The position numbers and the translations under genes were made by a program. The notes beneath the pieces are model-generated. The model saw only the letters and a program-made list of their open reading frames with translations, was not told the origin of the DNA and ran no database searches. From Methanospirillum hungatei JF-1 (GTDB taxonomy: Archaea; Halobacteriota; Methanomicrobia; Methanomicrobiales; Methanospirillaceae): a stretch of 64,000 nt of DNA. This document shows positions 53,281 to 62,632 of this stretch, piece by piece (within the stretch, counting starts at the first letter, position 1; every line of letters starts with the position of its first letter). The stretch covers positions 2,578,936 to 2,642,935 of the forward strand of contig NC_007796.1 of assembly GCF_000013445.1 (NCBI RefSeq), given 5' to 3'.

Positions 53281-54357
53281 ATGGGCTTTGATGCTTCCAA
53301 ATGTGATTTCTCCCGGTGCAAAGGTGAATGCCTGACAAAGTGCCCCTATGTCTCGTATGATGAGAAAGAGGCAAAAAACCAGATCAATTCCCTAATCAAA
53401 GGTGATATGACACCTATCCTCAAAGAGTGCATCACCTGTGCCGCATGTAATGAGTACTGCCCGCTCGGTGCAAACCCCTGGGACCTGATCCTCTGGCGGC
53501 AGGAACAGACCCAGGTACTGGGAATCCCAATAGATGCAAAACCTGCATCAGACTGGCTGGTAAAACCAAAGATGGTCAGAACTGGAAAACCCGGCGGGGC
53601 ACTCATATCACTCTGTGGTATTTATGAGGTTGTTCCCCAGCAGGAATTCCTTACCGGCATGATGTTTGATAAAGCCACCCTCATCGGTGGAGGGGAGTAT
53701 TGTTGCGGGTTTACCGAGACCCATCTCGGACGCGGTTCCAGACCATATGAATTCCTCCCGACCCTGGTCAGAAACCTTGCCGATGCTGCGAAAGAATACG
53801 GGGTATCAGAGATCGTATTCACCCACGATGCCTGTTATAACGTGCTGACAACCATAGCGATGCAGCAGCGTATCGAGGTTCCATTCAGGCCAATTCATAT
53901 CCTTGAGTACATCAGAAACTGGCTGCTTGATCACACGGACAAAATTCGCCCTCTCAACATGAAGATAGCCTATCAGGGAGGATGTACAACCCGGTATGCG
54001 GCAAAGGGAGGTGAGACCTGGAAAGACTGGCTTATAGAGATCCTAAAACTCGTCGGTGTTACCTGTGTTGAGGACAAGAGAAAATATACCGGGAATAACC
54101 GGCTGTGCTGTTGCTGCAGTATCTTTCATACCCAGCATGACCGGGCGATGAAATTTCAGCAGATGAACATACAGGACGCCATTGATGCCGGTGCTGAAGG
54201 GTACTGCTTCATCTGCCCGGCTTGTGTCTCGGTTATGCGGATGACCTGCAAAGAGATGAACCTGACACCCTATTACATCACCCAGCTTGTAAAGATGGCA
54301 CTCCACGAGGATTTGGGAAAAGCCGGCACTGCAGCATTCGGATACCCCGTGAAGTAG
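53281..54357 (+). CDS. HdrD/GlpC-like iron-sulfur protein (CCG domains)
   Basis: 358 aa. N-terminal cluster motifs: Cys8, 13, 17 and 21 (an unusual CX4CX3CX3CP set) and Cys50, 53, 56 and 60 (classical CX2CX2CX3C). Then a CCG-type part with GGGEYCCGF and a second with GGCTTRY, LCCCCS and CFICPACVS, the Cys pattern for the non-cubane [4Fe-4S] of HdrB/HdrD. It probably passes electrons to or from a disulfide or similar acceptor. Partner genes are two flavoproteins and a ferredoxin downstream. Confidence 0.85.
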   Translation: MGFDASKCDFSRCKGECLTKCPYVSYDEKEAKNQINSLIKGDMTPILKECITCAACNEYCPLGANPWDLILWRQEQTQVLGIPIDAKPASDWLVKPKMVRTGKPGGALISLCGIYEVVPQQEFLTGMMFDKATLIGGGEYCCGFTETHLGRGSRPYEFLPTLVRNLADAAKEYGVSEIVFTHDACYNVLTTIAMQQRIEVPFRPIHILEYIRNWLLDHTDKIRPLNMKIAYQGGCTTRYAAKGGETWKDWLIEILKLVGVTCVEDKRKYTGNNRLCCCCSIFHTQHDRAMKFQQMNIQDAIDAGAEGYCFICPACVSVMRMTCKEMNLTPYYITQLVKMALHEDLGKAGTAAFGYPVK

Positions 54358-54421
54358 TGAAAATAATACGGGTACCTTTTATTTTCCAAATGTATAGTAT
54401 CATGAGATATGGAGGATTTTC

Positions 54422-54907
54422 ATGGTCATATTTACCAGGGAGATGAAGGATGCCCTGCGTGTTCCGGGAAAAGGTGGAAGCCTTATCTATATGGCAACGA
54501 GCAGTCTTGACGGAAAACCAAATATCGCAGCAATGAGGTTTGTGGCAACCCATGGTGATGACAAGATCCTGATTTCAGATATGTTCCTGCTCAAGACCAA
54601 GATGAACCTGAAGGAGAACCCGGAATGCTGCATCGCTATCTGCCATCCGCTTGATTCAGGAAGAGACTGGGTCTTTAAAGGGAAGGCAATTGACATCGAA
54701 TACGGCTTTCCTCCGGATTTTGACTGGTACGGGGTAACAGCAAAAGAGATACTTGACAAGTGGGGAGACTGGGCCAGCCTTGAACCACCCAAAGAGGTTC
54801 CACCTGACATCGTATTTCCAAAACCGGCCCAGCGTGGCGTTGTCGTTCTCCATGTAGAGGAGATTTATTCAATAGAGAAAGGAAAAACCGGAGAACGCAT
54901 CCAGTGA
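54422..54907 (+). CDS. PNPOx-fold flavin-binding protein, copy 1
   Basis: 161 aa split-barrel protein of the pyridoxamine 5'-phosphate oxidase superfamily, which usually binds FMN or F420. LIYMATSSLDGKPNIAAM and ILISDMFLLKTKMNLKENPE are the cofactor-contact blocks. 64 bp after the Fe-S gene and 10 bp before a related gene. Likely an electron carrier or reductase in the same unit. Confidence 0.82.
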   Translation: MVIFTREMKDALRVPGKGGSLIYMATSSLDGKPNIAAMRFVATHGDDKILISDMFLLKTKMNLKENPECCIAICHPLDSGRDWVFKGKAIDIEYGFPPDFDWYGVTAKEILDKWGDWASLEPPKEVPPDIVFPKPAQRGVVVLHVEEIYSIEKGKTGERIQ

Positions 54908-54917
54908 GGTGAAAAGT

Positions 54918-55382
54918 ATGTCATTAGTTCTGACTGAGCGGATGAAAGGATGGATTGAACTGATGGGATGCCACCTGTGTGTTGCAACGCCGGAGGGCGT
55001 GCCTTGGGTGACCGTATCACGGTTTGCAAAAGTCACAAAACCCGACCAGATCTCCTTTGCCATGGAGAAGGGTGAGATCGGTGTCATCGAGGCTGCCCTT
55101 TCAAAGAATCCCTGGGTGGCAATTGGTGTATCAAGACAGGGAGGTATCCGAGCCCCTTACCAGTTCAAAGGGAGAGGAAAAGTCATCAGATCTGGAGAGG
55201 AGTTTGACACTATCAGGGGAATGGCAACAGGGATTGATACCGACGCGGTCCTGATTATTGACCTGACCGAACTCTACTGTACAAAGCCCGGAGCAGAAGC
55301 CGGACAACGGCTTGATATAATGTCTCCTGATGCAGTCGATGCATGGGAGAAGGCCCGGTGGACCGATATTCCAGGCAAATAG
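54918..55382 (+). CDS. PNPOx-fold flavin-binding protein, copy 2
   Basis: 154 aa, same fold, low similarity to copy 1. ATG 54918 follows GAGGTGA with good spacing; GTG 54909 lies inside that ribosome site. Blocks: LCVATPEGVPWVTVSRFAKV and ALSKNPWVAIGVSRQG. It may pair with copy 1 as heterodimer. Cofactor (FMN, F420 or other) is not determinable. Confidence 0.8.
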   Translation: MSLVLTERMKGWIELMGCHLCVATPEGVPWVTVSRFAKVTKPDQISFAMEKGEIGVIEAALSKNPWVAIGVSRQGGIRAPYQFKGRGKVIRSGEEFDTIRGMATGIDTDAVLIIDLTELYCTKPGAEAGQRLDIMSPDAVDAWEKARWTDIPGK

Positions 55383-55420
55383 ACAGATTTAAAAACATCT
55401 TTTTTCAACATTTCCCCGAA

Positions 55421-55699
55421 ATGGGAGAAGAAGACACCGGGAAAACCCCGAACAAATTCCCCTGGTTTGAACCCTTTGCCTGTGAAGGGTGTGGGGACTG
55501 TATTACCGTCTGCCCCACCGGATCACTTGAACTCCTCGATAACGAGAATCAGAAAGTTCCCAAGGCATGGGTAACGAACCCTGACACCTGCATCGGGTGC
55601 GGCAAATGTGCGAAAGCCTGTATTGTCGGTGCAGTCCAGATGACACGGTACGTGGATATGGCAAAGAAACGATATAAGGAAGAAGAGAGGCCGGTTTAG
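55421..55699 (+). CDS. 2[4Fe-4S] ferredoxin
   Basis: 92 aa from ATG 55421, with an upstream ATTTAAAAAC box at about -28 allowing a leaderless start. Two cluster motifs, CEGCGDCITVCP and CIGCGKCAKACI, the second with Ile in place of Pro after the last Cys. It likely exchanges electrons with the HdrD-like protein. Its stop overlaps the end of mch (convergent) by 4 bp. Confidence 0.9.
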   Translation: MGEEDTGKTPNKFPWFEPFACEGCGDCITVCPTGSLELLDNENQKVPKAWVTNPDTCIGCGKCAKACIVGAVQMTRYVDMAKKRYKEEERPV

Positions 55700-56652
55700 A
55701 CACGCTCGTACGTTGCCTGAAAGGATTCAAGGAGAACTTCCTCGTTTAATCTGCCAAAATGATAGATTTTTCCGGTGGTACAGTCATTTACGGTCAGTTC
55801 TGCCGGTGAGAATCCAAGATATGAACCAATATTGACAATATCATAATTTGCATTTCTGAACAGTTCATAAAAGGGACGTCCGTACATCTCTGAATTGTCA
55901 GACGTTATCCTTGAGAAGTCATCTGAATAGAACCGTGTGGAGATAATGACCGATCCATAATAAATATTACAATCATTGGTCACTCCCATCGCCTGTTCAA
56001 ACGTCCGTTTCACCGGAGCAACCGGGGACCTTCCTGCTGCATTGACAATATTGGAGAGATCATAGCCCATATCCTCAAGCTTGTGCATGGCCATGGTGAC
56101 AATCCGCCCTGATATCTGAATTGAACCGACTATACTTCTGGTGGAGGCAACAAGGGCATAAAGACAGGATGGTTTTACCCCGCACTTGTCTGCTATATAT
56201 TCACAGACTTCTGCATCCGGAAGCATCCCTGCCTCAAGTGTAATAATGGCGACGTCCGAGGTATCATAATACTGAATCGCCTGATATGTTCCTTTTGGCT
56301 TTAACGCAAGTGCACGGGCCGGTCCAGACCCCATCGCAAAGAAGCGGTTTCTTTTAATGACCCATCCTGCCTTCTGAGAACCAAGACAGGCGATGATCGG
56401 GTGCTTCACGGTCAGGTGGACAAAAGGAAAAATCTGTCCTGCAATCGGCTGATGGACGATGGTGGGTTCAATTAATCCCCCGGCGCAGACTTTCAGGAAT
56501 TGCAGGCCGGCTTCATGGCACCCGTTTTCCATCACCCCGCAGTCAATCAAAGTAGCGCCGTTCTCAAGGCTATGAACTTTTATACCCAAAATCTCTGCGT
56601 TGCGTATCATATCAAGCACAACAGGAAGGGCATTGGTATTTACACTAATCAT
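55696..56652 (-). CDS. mch: Methenyltetrahydromethanopterin cyclohydrolase
   Basis: Converts formyl- to methenyl-H4MPT in CO2-reducing methanogenesis. 318 aa, full length. Family blocks: SVNTNALPVVLDMI, LIDCGVMENGCHEAG, LARALALKPK-like GPARALALKPKGTY, and NDCNIYYGS. Its upstream gap holds a TATA-like box and a 6-bp hairpin AAAACC/GGTTTT (56698-56714) near the predicted start site. Confidence 0.97.
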   Translation of the reverse strand: MISVNTNALPVVLDMIRNAEILGIKVHSLENGATLIDCGVMENGCHEAGLQFLKVCAGGLIEPTIVHQPIAGQIFPFVHLTVKHPIIACLGSQKAGWVIKRNRFFAMGSGPARALALKPKGTYQAIQYYDTSDVAIITLEAGMLPDAEVCEYIADKCGVKPSCLYALVASTRSIVGSIQISGRIVTMAMHKLEDMGYDLSNIVNAAGRSPVAPVKRTFEQAMGVTNDCNIYYGSVIISTRFYSDDFSRITSDNSEMYGRPFYELFRNANYDIVNIGSYLGFSPAELTVNDCTTGKIYHFGRLNEEVLLESFQATYERV

Positions 56653-56766
56653 ACGAATTAGGACACCAGTCTATCGGATTACTGGTTCCAGGAAGATAAA
56701 ACCCCATCGGTTTTCTTATAGGATATATTCGATGGCGAAATCAGCATTAGACATACAATTTCGCAG

Positions 56767-58929
56767 TTATTGTTCAGATTCAAACCGATACATCGCTCTC
56801 GGCACAGAGATCTCAAACCGTGCCCCTTTTCCATACTCACCGGTCTCGGTGATGCTAATCCCGGTCATTGCCAGGACCTCTGAAATGAAGTAGAGACCAA
56901 ATCCCGAGTTCTTCCCGTACCCAAGGATAAATATCCGATCTTTTTCCTCTGAAGGAATCCCCACCCCATTATCCTCCCATATGATCCTGATCCCCTGCTC
57001 ATCGATTCCCATGTAACAGGATATCTCAGTCACATCACCCCCATGATTGACCGAGTTATGATAGAGGTTGGCAAAGACATGATCCAGCATGGGATCTGCA
57101 TACAAGGCCAGATCCTGTGGGATCGCACACCTCACCGGGATATTGGAGGTATGAATGTGTTCGATAAGATGGGCAACATTCTGCCAGGTTGGAGAATGGA
57201 CCCCAATCTGCTCATATTCTCGTGAAAAGTTTACCAGATTCTCAATCCTTTTCAGAAACCCGATAATGGTATCAAAAATCCGTTCTCTCTCAGCAGGATC
57301 TTCAAAATCATTCAGCAGAAGCATGTATCCCCGGATGGATGTTACCACATTCATTACATCATGACGGGTTATTGACTGAAGAAGCCGGAGTTTTCGGGAT
57401 ATTTCTGATATTTTCTTCTCATTAACTACGTTCTCTGTGATATCCAGGCAGAATCCAAGGACCTCCCCCCCTTCAAGCAGAATCGCATCTGCTTCGACAT
57501 ATACAATATTTTTGTTCTTTCCGATCAGGGTTACATTTTTATGAACATATCCCCTTTCGAAGAGAGTTTCAAAAACGATCCTGGTTTCTGGCACCTCTTC
57601 AGGCAATATCAGATCAAATACACTCATCTGAGTGATCTCTGCAGATGAGTACCCGGTCAGCTGCTCTCCTGCCGGGTTTGTGTAGGATATGCGGCCATAC
57701 CGATCAAATATTACAACAAGATATGGAGCTTTTTCAAGGTATAATTTAAATTTCTCTTCACTTTTTAAGAGTGCTATCTCCGCTTCCTTTTCCCTGGTAA
57801 TATCAGAAATAATCCCTATGATCTTCGATCGCGTATCAGGGGCAGGGTCAAAGAACCCCTGGATCTGAATCCAGATATACCTCCCGTTTTTATGCTTTAT
57901 CCGATATGAGATATCAAACTCCTCTGATTCAGAAACTGCCCTGCTGAATGTATCAAAGACATTCTGGTAATCATCCGGATGAATGATATTCATCCAGAGT
58001 TCCTTTCCATTTCTGAGTTCCTCAGGAGCATACCCGATCACATGGCCGGCACTCTCATCCATGAGAAGGATATCATTATCAATATCATATTCATACGCAA
58101 TCTGTCCGGTCCTGGCAGTTAACTTCTCATACCGCTGTTTCCAGGAAAGAGCCTCATTTCGCACCCTCTTCTTCTCAGTAACATCTTCACCAATACACAT
58201 GTACCCAAGGAACCGCCCCTTCTCATCGCGCATGTCAGTATTGATGATATCAAGATCCCGGATCTCTCCTGACCTGAGGAGGATTTTCATCTCTTCATGC
58301 TGGGAGATGGATTCCTTTGAAACAGCCTCCTTATACAGGCGTTTTTTCATTTCACGAAGGTCGGGAGGTACCGCCATCTCAAAGAAGTCCTTGTGGAGAA
58401 ATTCATCCCTGGTCCACCCGGTCAGAGAGAGCAAATAGTCATTGCAATATTGAACTATCCCGTTTTCATCCAGGTGAAAAGCCACCATATGGATTCGGTC
58501 AAGGGTCTTTCGAAACCGTCTTTCATTCTCCCGTGCCAGATTTTCTATCGCATTCTTCTCATACAGAGATCGTATCTTGTGAATCAGATCGGTGAACTGG
58601 CCGAGAAAATCCCCACCCTTTTGCAGATAGTAATCCACTCCATTATTGATCGCCTGAATGACCACCTCTTCCCTGCCCCTCCCGGTAAAGAGAATGAATG
58701 GAAGTCTTCCATATCTCTTCCTCACTTCCTTCAAAAGTGAAATTCCGTCCATCACCGGCATCAGATAATCAGAGACAATGACATCAAATAACTCATGCTC
58801 AAGGAGGTCAAGAGCGGCATGAGCGGTAGAACAGAACGTAACAGAAAGATCGGCTTCTCTCTTGAAAAATTTGGAGACTATGATGTGGTAATCAGTATCG
58901 TCATCAACATAGAGGATGGAGATAGTCAT
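56767..58929 (-). CDS. Hybrid sensor: receiver, multiple PAS, histidine kinase
   Basis: 720 aa, no membrane segment. Order: REC domain (1-120, phosphoacceptor Asp54 in SDYLMP), then three PAS domains (about 140-255, 265-385 and 395-505; ENGIVQYCNDYLL, YRIKHKNGRYIWIQI), an HK dimerisation helix with His in SITRHDVMN (near 521) and an ATPase domain (HNSVNHGG N-box; DNGVGIPSEEKDRIF G1; GFGLYF). A cytoplasmic archaeal histidine kinase headed by a receiver; its partner regulator is not in the window. The input signal is unknown. Confidence 0.92.
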   Translation of the reverse strand: MTISILYVDDDTDYHIIVSKFFKREADLSVTFCSTAHAALDLLEHELFDVIVSDYLMPVMDGISLLKEVRKRYGRLPFILFTGRGREEVVIQAINNGVDYYLQKGGDFLGQFTDLIHKIRSLYEKNAIENLARENERRFRKTLDRIHMVAFHLDENGIVQYCNDYLLSLTGWTRDEFLHKDFFEMAVPPDLREMKKRLYKEAVSKESISQHEEMKILLRSGEIRDLDIINTDMRDEKGRFLGYMCIGEDVTEKKRVRNEALSWKQRYEKLTARTGQIAYEYDIDNDILLMDESAGHVIGYAPEELRNGKELWMNIIHPDDYQNVFDTFSRAVSESEEFDISYRIKHKNGRYIWIQIQGFFDPAPDTRSKIIGIISDITREKEAEIALLKSEEKFKLYLEKAPYLVVIFDRYGRISYTNPAGEQLTGYSSAEITQMSVFDLILPEEVPETRIVFETLFERGYVHKNVTLIGKNKNIVYVEADAILLEGGEVLGFCLDITENVVNEKKISEISRKLRLLQSITRHDVMNVVTSIRGYMLLLNDFEDPAERERIFDTIIGFLKRIENLVNFSREYEQIGVHSPTWQNVAHLIEHIHTSNIPVRCAIPQDLALYADPMLDHVFANLYHNSVNHGGDVTEISCYMGIDEQGIRIIWEDNGVGIPSEEKDRIFILGYGKNSGFGLYFISEVLAMTGISITETGEYGKGARFEISVPRAMYRFESEQ

Positions 58930-59092
58930 TAAATATAGAATGAATGGTTAATCTGATGGACCATAAAACTGATGATAAGACGAACGGGTTGCAGGTCTGG
59001 GACTTCTGGTGCTTGTCAGGATATATATCAGCTGGGCTTAGGCAGTCGAGATTGAGAGGCGATGACCCTGGCAGCCGGTATCGTGAAAAAAA

Positions 59093-59290
59093 TTACCTGA
59101 TAAAGGTAAACGCTGATTTCGGCTCTTTACAGATCGGACATCTCCAGGTCGACGGCAGGTCTTCGAAGGATGTTCCGGGAGGGATGTTCTGGGTTGGATC
59201 GCCCTTATCAGGATAATAATACCATCGGCAGGGGTCACACCGCCATATTCCTTCCTTTTTGGTTGTGGTCGATACAACACGCTTCATCAT
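59093..59290 (-). CDS. Rubredoxin
   Basis: 65 aa. Cys pairs CDPC and CPIC around the family core YYYPDKGDPTQNIPPGT and FEDLPSTW bind one iron. N-terminal 12 residues exceed the usual length. Electron carrier, often to oxygen- or superoxide-reducing enzymes, none adjacent. Monocistronic. Confidence 0.92.
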   Translation of the reverse strand: MMKRVVSTTTKKEGIWRCDPCRWYYYPDKGDPTQNIPPGTSFEDLPSTWRCPICKEPKSAFTFIR

Positions 59291-59360
59291 ATATACATAG
59301 GATTTCAGAGGTAATGACCCTTCAGGGAGATTTTTAAGGTATCATAGAATATGTTCTTTC

Positions 59361-59696
59361 ATGACTCGTCCGGACGCAATTACACGGGCACAGATGCCAC
59401 CATCATCCAGAGAAAATCCGCTCACACCGGTAATAATCGGAATCATTGTTGTGATCATATTCTTGGCCCTGCTCCTTCTCTTCACCGTTGTGATACCTCT
59501 TACTGCTGAACACGGAGCTGAAAAGCGATCTGACAGGTTTGATTTCGCCGTGAATAATGCCGTGAACCAGGCGATGGAAAATGTACATGAAAACGGGACG
59601 ATTTTTCAAAAAGAACCATCAGTTCCCATGAGCCCGGGTCTGCTTGCAATAGAAAAGCCATTTGAGGAGGAGCAGGAACTGCAAGCACAGAGTTGA
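59361..59696 (+). CDS. Single-pass membrane protein of unknown function
   Basis: 111 aa: short N-terminus, one membrane helix (about 23-45), acidic and Glu-rich extracytoplasmic or cytoplasmic tail. No recognised family. ATG 59361 lacks a clear ribosome site; ATG 59394 is the alternative. Convergent with the K+ channel gene. Confidence 0.6.
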   Translation: MTRPDAITRAQMPPSSRENPLTPVIIGIIVVIIFLALLLLFTVVIPLTAEHGAEKRSDRFDFAVNNAVNQAMENVHENGTIFQKEPSVPMSPGLLAIEKPFEEEQELQAQS

Positions 59697-59702
59697 CCCA
59701 AT

Positions 59703-60647
59703 TTATCCTTTCTTTTCGTCTCCGGATAACTGATACCAGAACAGAATATACTCTTCCTGCGTAATGTAGCCCTTCTCTTTGAGTTCATCAAGTTTCCATG
59801 CAAGAACGGGAGGTATCCCCTGACTTTTTCTCTTCAGTTCGACGTTTTTCTGTCGTTCCCGCTCTTCAATAAATCCGGTTGCCATAATGGCAGATGGAAG
59901 TGCAAGGACAAGAACCCCGGTCATGGTGACGAACCCGGCAATCAACTTTCCAAGCGGAGTGACTGGAATAATATCCCCATATCCGACGGTTGTAACCGTC
60001 ATCACCGCCCACCAGAGGGCCGCGGGAATACTGGAGAATGCATCAGGCTGGGCTGGATACTCGACAACATACATGATGGTTGAAGAGAAGAGGATGATAA
60101 ACACCAGGAAAAAGAGCATAATAGCAAATATCTCTTTTTTCCGCACTATTACCCGTCTGAGCTGGACAATAGATTCTGAGTACCGGGTAAACCGTCCCAG
60201 TTTGAATATTGATGACAGACGAAAGAGTCGGATGATCATGATGGCTTGGGGGAAAAAGAACGGAATAAATATGGGGAGAATGGATATCAGGTCAATAATC
60301 AGATATAAATGGAATGCATACCTGACCCGGTCGGTGATCATACGGACCGGATTGTGCGTATCGGTGCAGGCCCACATGCGAAGACCATACTCACAGACGA
60401 ACACTGCCATACAGATATTCATGATGATTGTCAGAATATCGCCATGGTGCTCTGCAATCGGGCGAACCGTCGATAAAATAATGGCAATGGCATTTGCGAG
60501 GATTACCGTTGCGAGTATTCCGTGGATGACAACGGCAGTCCTGTCATGCCATGCTGGCGTATCCAAAATATAGTGAATACGGGTTTTTATCGAATTTACC
60601 TTCACATACACCCGGGGGTACTCCTGAATTATATCGGCTCTCCCCAC
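59703..60647 (-). CDS. Voltage-gated-type potassium channel
   Basis: 314 aa with S1-S4 (about 40-165), an Arg/Lys-spaced S4 (RLFRLSSIFKLGRFTR), and a pore domain with the selectivity filter TVGYGD near 220 between S5 and S6. A cytoplasmic tail (255-314) ends in a short SHOCT-like helix pair (LKEKGYITQEEYILFW). It gates K+ across the membrane. GTG 60647 start overlaps the upstream DUF6438-like gene by 19 bp. Confidence 0.9.
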   Translation of the reverse strand: MGRADIIQEYPRVYVKVNSIKTRIHYILDTPAWHDRTAVVIHGILATVILANAIAIILSTVRPIAEHHGDILTIIMNICMAVFVCEYGLRMWACTDTHNPVRMITDRVRYAFHLYLIIDLISILPIFIPFFFPQAIMIIRLFRLSSIFKLGRFTRYSESIVQLRRVIVRKKEIFAIMLFFLVFIILFSSTIMYVVEYPAQPDAFSSIPAALWWAVMTVTTVGYGDIIPVTPLGKLIAGFVTMTGVLVLALPSAIMATGFIEERERQKNVELKRKSQGIPPVLAWKLDELKEKGYITQEEYILFWYQLSGDEKKG

Positions 60648-61141
60648 GTTCCTTCGTTAAAAGTGGAGTTCCCGATCCACCGGGACGTATTTGCGACGAG
60701 ATCAACGGCATTTTCCATATAAGTCAGGTTCTCCGGTGACGTAAAGTCTCCATGGTAATGGTACACCTTTTTTACATTAGTGCCATTTCTGACGGTCAGT
60801 GTGGCTGTTGGCATATCTGTGATGTTCAGATAGGCATATGAATCATTCAAATCCAGAAAACCACCTTCGATAAGCCGATCATACAAATCAATGACCAGAG
60901 CAGGATCAAGAGAGTCAGTCCGATTTCCGGCAGCCTCTACATACATCTCACCCATCCAGGTGATCGTTCCATTCCCAAAAAGCGAGACCGAATACACCGG
61001 ACAGGTTCCAAAACACATGCCACGCTCAAGAGTGATTTCAATATCACGGACCGCCTCCTCTGATGAGAGGTTAGCCAGCCCGGAAGGGAAAAGCAAGCAC
61101 ACGAACAACACCCAGAAAAGCACCGCAATTCGTCTGTTCAT
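60629..61141 (-). CDS. Exported DUF6438-like protein
   Basis: 170 aa with a signal peptide (about 1-23). The mature part has LERGMCFGTCPVYSVSLFGN, the Cys-containing signature CxGxCPxY of DUF6438, and a YxYHGD-like KVYHYHGD segment. Function unknown; the two Cys may form a disulfide. Its 3' end overlaps the channel gene and the two may be co-expressed. Confidence 0.78.
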   Translation of the reverse strand: MNRRIAVLFWVLFVCLLFPSGLANLSSEEAVRDIEITLERGMCFGTCPVYSVSLFGNGTITWMGEMYVEAAGNRTDSLDPALVIDLYDRLIEGGFLDLNDSYAYLNITDMPTATLTVRNGTNVKKVYHYHGDFTSPENLTYMENAVDLVANTSRWIGNSTFNEGTWGEPI

Positions 61142-61183
61142 ACTGGTATTATGTCATACCTGGTAAAAAAGGTGGGGAACGGG

Positions 61184-61876
61184 TTATACTGAATAGGCTG
61201 TGGCAGGGATGTCGGCTGAAGGGATGGCCTCCGGGACAGGGCTGGTATATCCAGATATCTCTTCTAACAAGCGATATATCTCCTCGAGTTCATCTGGGTG
61301 AGAGACCCCTGCCTTCTCATACTGGGCAATGGCAGTCTCAAGTGCTGTTTTCGCATCACTGAACCGGTTCAGAGAGTACAGCACCCGCCCTTTCCCTGCA
61401 TAGGATGCCCAGTTCGAACCTGCGCCTTTTGAATAGGATATTGCCTGAGTATATGCCTCTAGAGCCGAAAGGTATCTCTTCTGGCTCTCAAGGGCAAGAC
61501 CAGACCCATACCAGGCATCAGATGAAGAAGGCTGGAGCTCTATGGCTTTTTTAAAGGCGTTATATGCCGCACGGTAGTTCCCTCCTTCAAGAGCTGCATA
61601 CCCCTCAGCAACATAATCCTCAAAACCTTTCGGGACTTCAGTTGGAACAGGAGTATAACCATAATCGAGAACAGTGCTCATCAGGTTTGGATCAATCTGT
61701 GCAAGCAGCCAGTTCGGGGCTGAAAAAAGACTCCCATGCGACCATCCGTCGGTACCGGCGATCATACCGGACGGGACAACCCCATCAGCATAGGGATAAC
61801 CGGAGGAGAATACCATGCATCCGGAGAGAGCGAGTACTGACAGAACCAGTACCATGATTGGAACTGCAGATCTCAT
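61184..61876 (-). CDS. TPR-repeat lipoprotein, copy 1
   Basis: 230 aa with a lipobox-like LALSGC (Cys20) and three tetratricopeptide repeats (about 84-195; GYAALEGGNYRAAYNAFKKA, GSGLALESQKRYLSALEAYT). Before them sits a tag, DGWSHGSLFSAPNWLL, shared with copy 2. Extracellular scaffold or assembly protein; partner unknown. Terminal 35 residues are Pro/Ser-rich. Confidence 0.8.
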   Translation of the reverse strand: MRSAVPIMVLVLSVLALSGCMVFSSGYPYADGVVPSGMIAGTDGWSHGSLFSAPNWLLAQIDPNLMSTVLDYGYTPVPTEVPKGFEDYVAEGYAALEGGNYRAAYNAFKKAIELQPSSSDAWYGSGLALESQKRYLSALEAYTQAISYSKGAGSNWASYAGKGRVLYSLNRFSDAKTALETAIAQYEKAGVSHPDELEEIYRLLEEISGYTSPVPEAIPSADIPATAYSV

Positions 61877-61937
61877 ACATGGATGATCTCATACGGGAAA
61901 TAAATACATTCTCAGGAAAAGAGGGAGAACTCAGAGA

Positions 61938-62573
61938 TCACCCTGCTTTTTCGAGTGCTTCCTGTGCGGCATCAGTCTCACCTAGCATCTCTAGTGCCTG
62001 GGCAAGGTCACGGTACATTGAAGCAAGTTCATCAGGCATATTTTCTCCGGACTGTTCATACTGGCTGATGGCAACGGTCAAAGCATCCTTCGCGTTCTCA
62101 TACTGGTTCAGGGCAAGATAGGATCTTCCCTTTCCGGCATTCGGACCCCAGCTTGATGCAGGCTTTTTCGAGTATGATACCGCCTTCGTATAGGCATCTA
62201 TTGCAGAGAGATACCGTTTCTGATTTTCAAGAGCAAGACCCCTGCCATACCATGCCTCGGTGGATGTCCCGTTTATTTCAAGAGCCTTTTCAAAGGACTT
62301 GAGAGCATCCTTATAATTTCCCCCTTCCAGGTACGCCCATCCTTCCTTGACAAGGTCCATTGCAGTCGGTTGAGTCGGGGTCGGCTCTACCAACTTGGTC
62401 CCGAAATAATCCATCTTGCTCATCTCCCGCGATTCATCGTCAAACTGTTCCAAAAGCCAGTTTGGTGCAGAGAAGAGACTACCATGTGACCATCCGTCAT
62501 CTGCTGCCAGCACCCCTGCCGGAATAAGAAGCCCGGTAAGAATGAGGGAGATATACAACACCTTCCGAATCAT
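61938..62573 (-). CDS. TPR-repeat exported protein, copy 2
   Basis: 211 aa paralogue: signal peptide with AAADD-type cleavage region rather than a lipobox Cys, the same DGWSHGSLFSAPNWLL tag and three TPRs (about 75-200; GRGLALENQKRYLSAIDAYT). Upstream of copy 1 by 61 bp. The pair arose by tandem duplication, one anchored and one probably soluble. Confidence 0.8.
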   Translation of the reverse strand: MIRKVLYISLILTGLLIPAGVLAADDGWSHGSLFSAPNWLLEQFDDESREMSKMDYFGTKLVEPTPTQPTAMDLVKEGWAYLEGGNYKDALKSFEKALEINGTSTEAWYGRGLALENQKRYLSAIDAYTKAVSYSKKPASSWGPNAGKGRSYLALNQYENAKDALTVAISQYEQSGENMPDELASMYRDLAQALEMLGETDAAQEALEKAG

Positions 62574-62632
62574 TCCTCAAAGGTTATGAAAAAAAGAATA
62601 AAAACATGTCAGGTGGTTCAGATACTCATATC

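Noticed and set aside
56698-56714. Terminator between the histidine kinase gene and mch
   Set aside because: The 6-bp hairpin AAAACC/GGTTTT is real, but on the transcribed strand it is not followed by a T-run and it sits at the predicted mch start, so a leader or operator role is equally likely.
59887-60573. 228-codon frame antisense to the K+ channel
   Set aside because: Shadow of a conserved channel with TVGYGD; no domain or start signals.
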